Positions 36,787 to 43,241 of a stretch of DNA of 64,000 bases are shown here, piece by piece. The translations under genes and the position numbers were made by a program. The notes under the pieces are model-generated. The model did not search any database. It saw only the letters and a list, made by a program, of their open reading frames with translations, and was not told the DNA's origin. The first letter of the stretch is position 1; each line of letters opens with the position of its first letter. This DNA comes from Gillisia sp. Hel_I_86 (GTDB lineage: Bacteria; Bacteroidota; Bacteroidia; Flavobacteriales; Flavobacteriaceae), in the NCBI RefSeq assembly GCF_007827275.1, contig NZ_VISE01000001.1, positions 558,001 to 622,000 on the forward strand. Direction: 5' to 3'.

Positions 36787-37026
36787 TTAAAATTTCAAAT
36801 CTTCACGATTAAACTTTCTACTCTCTTTAATTTCTTTAGAGATTTTTTCTGCTGAATTTTCAGAACCAAAGGCTCCAAAAGAATTAAAGAAATCCCTATC
36901 CCTACTTTTCCGGTCTTTTTTCAGGGATTTCGCAAGTTTTTCTAATAATTCAATCTTACTAATCCAATTTAGTCCCTCAAAAAGATCTGAATAGGTATTT
37001 ACGATATATTTTTCGGCAACTGTCAT
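36787..37026 (-). CDS. Probable antitoxin of the PIN-toxin pair
   Basis: A 79-residue protein starting MTVAEKYIVNTYSDLFEGLNWISKIELLEKLAKSLKK. The middle is a basic helix and the tail KSRDRDFFNSFGAFGSENSAEKISKEIKESRKF looks like a flexible toxin-binding segment. No DNA-binding family was recognised with confidence. Its size, its position before the toxin with a 6-base spacer and its charge pattern support an antitoxin role. Confidence 0.7.
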   Translation of the reverse strand: MTVAEKYIVNTYSDLFEGLNWISKIELLEKLAKSLKKDRKSRDRDFFNSFGAFGSENSAEKISKEIKESRKFNREDLKF

Positions 37027-37096
37027 TATTATAACTTTTATTCAAATATACTAAATTTTAATTTTTGTCGGGACTGTTGTCTTGTATTGTCACCAA

Positions 37097-37234
37097 CAGT
37101 TGGGATTGATTCAAAATGGTCGTGTAACAGGATTTGCAAGCGAACAGGTGGTAGCAAAGTTTTTTACGGAGGTGGTGGTTGAGAGGAATATTGGGTTTTA
37201 TAAAAGTGTGATTAAAAAAAACATTCTGTCTTAA
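37097..37234 (+). pseudogene. Degraded duplicate of the 3' end of the 34784-35926 GT4 gene
   Basis: This frame reads QNGRVTGFASEQVVAKFFTEVVVERNIGFYKSVIKKN and then a stop at 37232-37234. The preceding GT4 protein ends RQQVVAKFSTQVVVERNIEFYKSVIKKS, so the last 27 codons match almost fully, and the NGxTGF that normally sits about 45 residues earlier is joined directly to them by a deletion. The PIN toxin-antitoxin pair and the GATTGC-family palindromes lie between the two copies. Confidence 0.75.
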
Positions 37235-37240
37235 CAATTA

Positions 37241-37450
37241 TAGGATTGCGTCGGTCGTGAAATACTCCTTCGCAAAGACGATAAGTACGTCTTTGCGAGC
37301 GAAAACCAGAAACCTTCAATCAACATAAAATATAACTGAGCGACGCAATCCCATATTTGGAAATAAACATCATGAAATTGCCGCGGTCGTGATTGCTTCG
37401 GTCGCAGAGGCTCCCTTGCAACTCCTTTGCCGCTCCTTTGCAATGAGTGG
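37241..37450. repeat. GATTGC-family palindromic elements
   Basis: Two elements (37241-37352, with GATTGC at the left and GCAATCCCAT at the right end, and 37370-37450) of the same family as at 35953-36370. The second is truncated. They lie between the GT4 fragment and the GIY-YIG gene. A minus-strand frame of 87 codons across them is a by-product of the palindromes. Confidence 0.7.
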
Positions 37451-37468
37451 TGAGTAAATGAAATCCAA

Positions 37469-37768
37469 CTAATTAAAATTAAACACCCACCCATCTGACA
37501 GATCCTTCCACTCTGGATTTAAGGAATTAATCAATTTTTCCTTGTTAGCTCTGCTACCGGCCTTCAGTTTCTTTTCATAAGAAATCGCTTCTATAATACT
37601 AGAAAACTCTTTGAAATATACCAATTGATCACAATTATATATCGAGGAAAAACCTATATAAGCTTTTGTTTTATGTTGGTAAATCCTTTTAACTAGATTT
37701 GAAGTCACCCCAGTATAAAGTACCGTGTGATTTTTGTTAGTAATAATATAAACCGCGGAAAATTGCAT
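37469..37768 (-). CDS. GIY-YIG domain protein
   Basis: A 99-residue protein with the core FSAVYIITNKNHTVLYTGVTSNLVKRIYQHKTK (about 3-35): the GIY-YIG pair is here VYI...YTG and the conserved R and H are in place. Further conserved segments are LVYFKEFSSIIEAISYEKKLK and NPEWKDLSDGW. Such single-domain proteins resemble UvrC and homing-type nucleases, but those in this group are mostly of unknown function. It is flanked on both sides by GATTGC-family repeats. Confidence 0.85.
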   Translation of the reverse strand: MQFSAVYIITNKNHTVLYTGVTSNLVKRIYQHKTKAYIGFSSIYNCDQLVYFKEFSSIIEAISYEKKLKAGSRANKEKLINSLNPEWKDLSDGWVFNFN

Positions 37769-37825
37769 TTTTAAATATACATATTATATAGATAATTTAT
37801 TTACTCAAGTTTCAACCCTTGGGAA

Positions 37826-37995
37826 CGTCATTGCGAGCGAAAGCCAAAAGCCTTCAAATTAGTTGAAAATCCGGTGAGCGAAGCAATCCCATCTTTGGAG
37901 TTAACATCATGGGATTGCCGCAGTCGTAAAAACTCCCTCGCAATGACGGGTGGGAAGAACGCAACGGTCGTAAAGACTCCTTCGCAATGACGGGT
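37826..37995. repeat. GATTGC-family palindromic elements
   Basis: Elements of the same family as the two clusters to the left: TCATTGCGAGCG at the left edge, GCGAAGCAATCC in the middle and a mirrored ACTCCCTCGCAATGACGG near the right edge, followed by a partial copy. The last 70 bases before neuC are AT-rich and may contain its promoter. Confidence 0.65.
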
Positions 37996-38063
37996 GAAAT
38001 CCTAAATTATATCTTTTTGTATTATTTGATAATCCATTACCTTTAACTCCAAACCGTCAATAA

Positions 38064-39221
38064 ATGCCCAAACGTAAAATCTGCGTGGTAGTTACTGCCC
38101 GACCTTCTTATAGCAGAATAAAATCTGCTTTAACAGCTATTCAAAATCATCCGGATCTGGAATTACAATTAGTAATTGCCGGTTCGGCCTTGCTAGATAG
38201 GTATGGAAATGCAGTAGATTTTATTGAAAAAGATGGATTTCCAATTGCTGCCAAGGTATTTATGGTGCTTGAAGGTGAAAACCCCACCACCATGGCCAAA
38301 ACCACTGGGCTTGGGGTGATGGAGCTTACCAATGTGTTCTACAACCTTAAACCCGATGCTGTTGTTACCATTGCCGACAGATTTGAAACTATTGCAACTT
38401 CCATTGCAGCGGCATATCAGAATATCCCACTCGTACATATTCAGGGCGGGGAAGTAACTGGTAGTATCGATGAAAAAGTTAGGCACGCAAATACGAAGCT
38501 TGCAGACCTTCATTTAGTAGCAAGTGAAGATGCCAGGGAACGCGTTATCAAACTAGGTGAAAATCCTGAAAAAGTCATTAATACCGGATGCCCTTCTATA
38601 GATCTGGCAAAAGAAATTTCCAAGTCTCCAAATCTTGATTTTAACCCTTTAGATAAATATGGAGGTGTTGGTGCTCAACTTAAGTGGGAAAATGGCTATA
38701 TAGTCGTAATGCAACATCCTGTAACCACTGAATATAAGGAGTCTAAGAATCATATTCAGGAGACGTTAAAAGCCATAAAATCTTTAAACTATCCCACATT
38801 CTGGTTCTGGCCAAATGTAGATGCCGGTTCCGATGGGACTTCAAATGGGATCAGGGCTTTTCGAGAACTGGAACAGCCTACCAATATCCATTTCTTTAAA
38901 AACATGGAACCTTTGGATTTTTTGAAATTACTTAGCAATTCCAAAGCACTTGTTGGCAATTCCAGTGCTGGCCTAAGGGAATGTGCCTATTTAGGTCTTC
39001 CAGTAGTAAATATAGGGAACCGCCAATTCCGAAGGAATCGTGCTGAAAATGTTACTGATGTTTCTTATAATCAGATAGAAATAGAATCTGCAATAAGAAC
39101 AGCTATAAATTCAAGAAGTTTTGAAGTTTCTACAATATATGGAAATGGAGATGCTGGCGCCAAAATAGCCAACATTCTTGCAACTACAGAATTGACCTTC
39201 AGCAAAACAATAACCTATTAA
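38064..39221 (+). CDS. neuC: UDP-N-acetylglucosamine 2-epimerase, hydrolysing (NeuC/LegG type)
   Basis: A 385-residue epimerase expected to turn UDP-GlcNAc (or a related sugar nucleotide) into free ManNAc and UDP, the first step to sialic acid. Family marks: VVTARPSYSRI (9-19), TIADRFE (102-108), LVHIQGGEVTGSIDEKVRHA (123-142), then INTGCPSIDLA, MQHPVTTEY and GNSSAGLRECAYLGLPVVNIGNRQ. It is clearly related to WecB but shorter in the N-domain loop and lies next to neuA, which supports the hydrolysing type. Its gene begins the second part of the plus-strand block. Confidence 0.9.
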   Translation: MPKRKICVVVTARPSYSRIKSALTAIQNHPDLELQLVIAGSALLDRYGNAVDFIEKDGFPIAAKVFMVLEGENPTTMAKTTGLGVMELTNVFYNLKPDAVVTIADRFETIATSIAAAYQNIPLVHIQGGEVTGSIDEKVRHANTKLADLHLVASEDARERVIKLGENPEKVINTGCPSIDLAKEISKSPNLDFNPLDKYGGVGAQLKWENGYIVVMQHPVTTEYKESKNHIQETLKAIKSLNYPTFWFWPNVDAGSDGTSNGIRAFRELEQPTNIHFFKNMEPLDFLKLLSNSKALVGNSSAGLRECAYLGLPVVNIGNRQFRRNRAENVTDVSYNQIEIESAIRTAINSRSFEVSTIYGNGDAGAKIANILATTELTFSKTITY

Positions 39222-39263
39222 AGAGCTACTTTATACATTATAAATTCCAAAATTAACAGGGCA

Positions 39264-39962
39264 ATGAAAGTACTAGGAATAATCCCAGCTCGAGGCGGAA
39301 GCAAAGGAATCCCAAAGAAGAATATCAAATTATTGGGAGGAATCCCATTATTGGAATATACGGCCAAATCTGCTTTGGCTTCAAAATTACTTAGCCGGGT
39401 GATACTTAGTTCTAATGATAATGAAATTATTGAAGTTGCAAAAAAAATAGGTTTAGATGTCCCTTTTATACGGCCAGAAAATTTATCCCAAGATGACACT
39501 CCCTCCCTTTCCGCAATTAAACATGCCCTGGCATTTTTTGAAGCCAAAAATGAAAAATTTGATGCAATTTGCCTATTACAAGTTACTACCCCATTTAGAG
39601 AGGAAGGCCTCATCGATAAATCCATCCAAAAATTCGAGAGCGAAAATTTGGAGTGCCTAATTTCAGTAAGGGAAGTACCCACCGATTTTAATCCGCATTG
39701 GATATTTGAAGCAGACGCTAATAATCATCTTAAAATCGCAACCGGAGAAGATAAAATAATTTCCAGACGACAAGATTTACCAAAAGCTTTTCATCGCGAT
39801 GGTGCCATTTATATTACCAAGACAGATGTCATATTAAATCAGGATTCACTTTATGGAAATTCCATAGGCTATATAGAATCTAAAAATAATTTCTATGTAA
39901 ATATAGATACCCAAAAGGATTGGAACCTAGCTGAAGATATAATCAAAAAAACAGAAGGCTAA
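39264..39962 (+). CDS. neuA: CMP-sialic acid synthetase (acylneuraminate cytidylyltransferase)
   Basis: A 232-residue cytidylyltransferase that activates a nonulosonic acid with CTP. The CTP loop IIPARGGSKGIPKKN (6-20) and LLQVTTPFREEGL (103-115) are conserved; the variant VTTPF replaces the more usual PTSPL. The C-terminal region has HRDGAIYITK and FYVNIDTQKDW. It lies 42 bases downstream of neuC and overlaps asnB by one base (TAATG). No transferase of a recognised sialyltransferase family is in the window to use the product. Confidence 0.92.
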   Translation: MKVLGIIPARGGSKGIPKKNIKLLGGIPLLEYTAKSALASKLLSRVILSSNDNEIIEVAKKIGLDVPFIRPENLSQDDTPSLSAIKHALAFFEAKNEKFDAICLLQVTTPFREEGLIDKSIQKFESENLECLISVREVPTDFNPHWIFEADANNHLKIATGEDKIISRRQDLPKAFHRDGAIYITKTDVILNQDSLYGNSIGYIESKNNFYVNIDTQKDWNLAEDIIKKTEG

Positions 39963-41665
39963 TGTGCGGAATAGCGGGTATAATTTCTTCCGAAGCATCG
40001 GAAAAGGATCTTAAAGCAATGCTAAAAAAACAAGTTCATCGCGGTCCAGATTACACGGGAATTTTTATAGATGAGGGTTTTGCTGCACTAGGACACAACA
40101 GGCTTGCAATTATCGACCTTTCTCCAGATGCAAATCAACCATTTACCGATATTTCTGGGAGGTACCAACTCACCTTCAATGGCGAGATCTATAATTATAA
40201 AGAACTTAAAGAGGAATTAAAAAACTCTTACCATTTTAAAACCACTTCGGACACAGAAGTACTGCTTGCAGCTTATATTAAATGGGGCAAGAAATGTTTG
40301 GACAAATTTATTGGCATGTTTGCTTTTACAATTTGGGACATCAAGGAAAAATCGCTTTTTGCAGCCAGGGATCGGTTTGGGGTAAAACCTTTTTTTTATA
40401 CTCAGGAAAACGGTTTCTTATACTTCAGCAGTGAGATCAAGGCTATCCGCTCGGTTTTAAAACGAAATTTACCCAACGAAAAAGTGTGGGCCACTTATTT
40501 TACTTATGGCTCTTATGGATTGCCAGATGAAACATTTTTTGAAGATATCCATCAACTTCCAGGAGGCCATTTTTTAACATTTTCCAATGAGAAATTAGTA
40601 ATAAAGAAATGGTATAATTTTACGGAAGCAGTGTCAAAGATCGATACTAAAAATAGCTTTGAAGAAGCAAAGAATATTTATTTGAGTCTTTTAAAAGATA
40701 GCATCGCGCTTCGGTTTAGAGCCGATGTTCCTCTTGGTTTTAATATTAGCGGGGGCGTTGATAGTTCATTGCTTCTTGCCTTGGTTAATGAATTTGAAGA
40801 TAAAAAAAGGATCAATGCCTATACCTTTTATACGGGAGATTTAAAATATGATGAACTCCCCTGGGTAGAAAAAATGATTTCTACTACCAAAAACCCACTT
40901 ACAAGTGTAAAATTTGTTGCTAGGGAAGTTGAAAATTCAGCAAAATTAATAGCAGAAATACAAGATGAACCTTTTGGGGGAATCCCCACGCTGGCCTATT
41001 CCAAGATTTTTGAACAGGCGCAAAAAGATGGGATAAAAGTTTTGCTGGATGGACAGGGCATGGATGAGCAATGGGCTGGTTATGATTATTATCTTCCAAA
41101 AACCGATTCTCAAAACATCATTCAGGGAGTAGGAAATAACAGTCCGTACAAACCCAATGTCTTAACTGATAAACTAAGATTACTTGCGGAGAAACCATCT
41201 TATCCCCAACTTTTTGACAACAACCTTCAAAACAAGCAATTCCGGGACCTGTTTTATACCAAAATTCCCCGTGCACTTAGATTCAATGACCGGATCTCTA
41301 TGGCGTATAGCACAGAACTTCGGGAACCCTTCCTAGATCACCGACTTGTAGAGTTCGCTTTTGCCCAACCTCCAGAATTTAAAATTCATCATAGGGTTCA
41401 AAAATATATGCTTAGGGAAATTTTGAAATCTGTGGCTCCCCAGGATATTTCCTTTGCTCCCAAACGCCCTTTGCAAACTCCTCAACGAGAATGGCTAGGA
41501 GAAGAACTTAAAGAATGGGTAGAGTCAAACTTAGCAAACCTTAAGGATTTAGATTGGTTCGATAATAATCAAATCGAAAAAGAATGGCAGGCCTATCTCG
41601 TTGGGAACCAAGAATCAAGTTTTCATATTTGGCAATTGGTGAATGCTGCGATGTTATTAAAATAA
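39962..41665 (+). CDS. asnB: Asparagine synthase (glutamine-hydrolysing) family protein
   Basis: A 567-residue enzyme with two domains. The N-terminal glutaminase has Cys2 (MCGIAGI), the RGPD region (28-31) and NGEIYNY (73-79). The ATP-pyrophosphatase domain has SGGVDSS (263-269) and DGQGMDEQWAGY. AsnB-like enzymes in glycan loci often convert a sugar carboxyl group to an amide, using glutamine and ATP; free asparagine synthesis is the alternative. The position directly after neuA hints that a nonulosonate or uronate is amidated, but this is inference. Confidence 0.92.
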   Translation: MCGIAGIISSEASEKDLKAMLKKQVHRGPDYTGIFIDEGFAALGHNRLAIIDLSPDANQPFTDISGRYQLTFNGEIYNYKELKEELKNSYHFKTTSDTEVLLAAYIKWGKKCLDKFIGMFAFTIWDIKEKSLFAARDRFGVKPFFYTQENGFLYFSSEIKAIRSVLKRNLPNEKVWATYFTYGSYGLPDETFFEDIHQLPGGHFLTFSNEKLVIKKWYNFTEAVSKIDTKNSFEEAKNIYLSLLKDSIALRFRADVPLGFNISGGVDSSLLLALVNEFEDKKRINAYTFYTGDLKYDELPWVEKMISTTKNPLTSVKFVAREVENSAKLIAEIQDEPFGGIPTLAYSKIFEQAQKDGIKVLLDGQGMDEQWAGYDYYLPKTDSQNIIQGVGNNSPYKPNVLTDKLRLLAEKPSYPQLFDNNLQNKQFRDLFYTKIPRALRFNDRISMAYSTELREPFLDHRLVEFAFAQPPEFKIHHRVQKYMLREILKSVAPQDISFAPKRPLQTPQREWLGEELKEWVESNLANLKDLDWFDNNQIEKEWQAYLVGNQESSFHIWQLVNAAMLLK

Positions 41666-41727
41666 ACAGTTATCAGTTATCAGAAAATAAAAAGTTAATC
41701 CGTAAATTAAAAGTTTTATTGTAAATT

Positions 41728-41840
41728 TCTCACTACTCACTACTCACTACTCACTACTCACTCCTCACTACTCACTACTCACTACTCACTACTCCTTCAC
41801 TACTCACTCCTTCACTACTCACTCCTTCACTCCTCACCCT
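41728..41840. repeat. Heptanucleotide tandem repeat (TCACTAC)n
   Basis: Roughly 15 units of a 7-base repeat, mostly TCACTAC with TCACTCC variants, ending with expanded TCCTTCAC units. It sits between two convergent genes, asnB and wzm, and includes the first base positions next to the stop of wzm. It is the cleanest of several heptamer tracts in the window. Confidence 0.85.
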
Positions 41841-42699
41841 ATACAGTATCTATAAAATTCTTTTCCGTACGATTAAAGACTACCAATCCGAATAAAAACA
41901 AGGATATTGAAATTATCAACGTATAAGTGAATCCAAACCACGTAAATGTTCCAGTATCTAGAATCATATATCGGAATCCCTCTATAATTTGGGTCAACGG
42001 ATTATATTGAACGATCCACGCATAATCCGGCATTTTGTTTTCAACTTCACTCAAGGGATAAGGTACAGCAGAAAAATAAACCAATAATGAAGTTGCAAAT
42101 CCCACCAGAACCGTAAGATCCCTATATTTTGTTGTAAAGGCAGAGATGATCATTCCAAGACCCAAGCCAAGCATAGCCATCATTATAATATAAATGGGAA
42201 GCAAAAGAAGATTAAGATTGGGACTTATTTCGACTCCGCTCCAAACCACATAAATGTAAGAAACCAGCAATACCAAAAGCTGAATCCCAAATTTGAACAA
42301 GTTTGTTATCACATTCGAGAGAGGCATGATTACTCTTGGAAAATATACCTTACCAAAAATTCCGGCATTGGCCCTAAAAGTATCGGAGGTTCCTGTAAGA
42401 CACTGGCTAAAGTAATTCCAGGCGGTTATACCTGTAAGGTTAAATAAAAAAGGAGGTACATCACCGGTAGGGATATTGGCAATGTTATTAAACACCAATG
42501 TGAATGTAATCGCCGTAAACATTGGCTGTATAAAATACCATAATGGACCAAGAATAGTTTGTTTATAAACGGTAACAATATTCCGTTTCACAAAAAGTAT
42601 CAAAAGATCCCTATAACGCCAGATCTCCTTAAAATTAAGATCGATCAGTTTTCGTTTGGGGGTTATTTCGTAAAGCCAGTCATTATTCGCTTCGCTCAT
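41839..42699 (-). CDS. wzm: ABC polysaccharide exporter permease (Wzm type)
   Basis: A 286-residue ABC-2 permease with about six membrane segments (roughly 60-85, 95-115, 130-160, 165-195, 205-225 and 260-280). The N-terminal WRYRDLLILFVKRNIVTVYKQTILGPLWYFIQP is the amphipathic coupling segment of the O-antigen/teichoic exporters. Its ATPase partner is wzt at 29951-31237, on the same strand but 10 kb downstream. In most loci the pair is adjacent, so the intervening plus-strand block was probably inserted later. Confidence 0.92.
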   Translation of the reverse strand: MSEANNDWLYEITPKRKLIDLNFKEIWRYRDLLILFVKRNIVTVYKQTILGPLWYFIQPMFTAITFTLVFNNIANIPTGDVPPFLFNLTGITAWNYFSQCLTGTSDTFRANAGIFGKVYFPRVIMPLSNVITNLFKFGIQLLVLLVSYIYVVWSGVEISPNLNLLLLPIYIIMMAMLGLGLGMIISAFTTKYRDLTVLVGFATSLLVYFSAVPYPLSEVENKMPDYAWIVQYNPLTQIIEGFRYMILDTGTFTWFGFTYTLIISISLFLFGLVVFNRTEKNFIDTV

Positions 42700-42705
42700 A
42701 AAAGT

Positions 42706-42775
42706 GAAGAGTGAAGGGTGAAGGGTGAAGAGTCTTCTGTCAAAGGACGAGATTCAAGAGTGAAGGGTGAAGGGG
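42706..42775. repeat. GTGAAGG heptamer tract upstream of wzm
   Basis: A degenerate run of GTGAAGA and GTGAAGG units broken by GAGATTCAAGA. It lies between the start of wzm and the end of the four-helix-bundle gene. On the minus strand it reads CCTTCAC, so it is the reverse orientation of the pyrimidine tracts elsewhere. Confidence 0.7.
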
Positions 42776-42799
42776 TGTTTTTCATGATGGATGGTTTCA

Positions 42800-43150
42800 T
42801 TATGATTTTCTGTTTATATAATTTCTAAAACCGAGCAACATTTTTCGGACTTCGATTATTTTATCAAAAATTTCGTTTTGTTCTTTTATATATTTCAATC
42901 TAACGCCAATTAAAAGCTGAGTTTCAATTTCAGCTAGTGACCCAGTTGCCATGTTTATAAAATAAAGTAATTCCTTATCCCCTTTTCGCGCTGATCCCTC
43001 AGCTATATTTGAGGGTATTGAAACTGCTGCCCTGCGTAACTGATTAGTCAATCCATACATTTCAGAAGAAGGAAAAGTAGAAGTTAGTAGATAAATTTGT
43101 TCTACCAAATCCATAGCTTTTTTCCATACTTCCAGATCCTTATGATTCAT
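42800..43150 (-). CDS. Four-helix-bundle protein (23S rRNA IVS-type family), intact
   Basis: A 116-residue protein: MNHKDLEVWKKAMDLVEQIY, RRAAVSIPSNIAEGSARKGDKELLYFINMATGSLAEIETQL. All family signatures are present (DLEVWKKA, the SIPSNIAEG turn and the GSxxExxTxL helix). Its close relative at 1466-1843 is broken at exactly the LEVW segment. The molecular role is not known; the family occurs as an rRNA-spacer protein and next to surface loci. It is bounded by heptamer tracts on both sides. Confidence 0.9.
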   Translation of the reverse strand: MNHKDLEVWKKAMDLVEQIYLLTSTFPSSEMYGLTNQLRRAAVSIPSNIAEGSARKGDKELLYFINMATGSLAEIETQLLIGVRLKYIKEQNEIFDKIIEVRKMLLGFRNYINRKS

Positions 43151-43169
43151 TTTTTAATCCTTATTATAA

Positions 43170-43240
43170 TTATCCATTCACTCCTAACTCTTCACCCTTT
43201 TCTCTTTCACACTTCACCCCTTCACTCTTCACTTCCAAAA
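43170..43240. repeat. Pyrimidine heptamer tract between wzc and the four-helix-bundle gene
   Basis: A tract of CACTCCTAACTCTTCACCC, TTTCACAC, TTCACCCC and TTCACTC-like units, ending just before the stop of wzc. It is oriented as at 9,984 and 32,236. No gene lies in this gap. Confidence 0.65.
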
Positions 43241-43241
43241 C

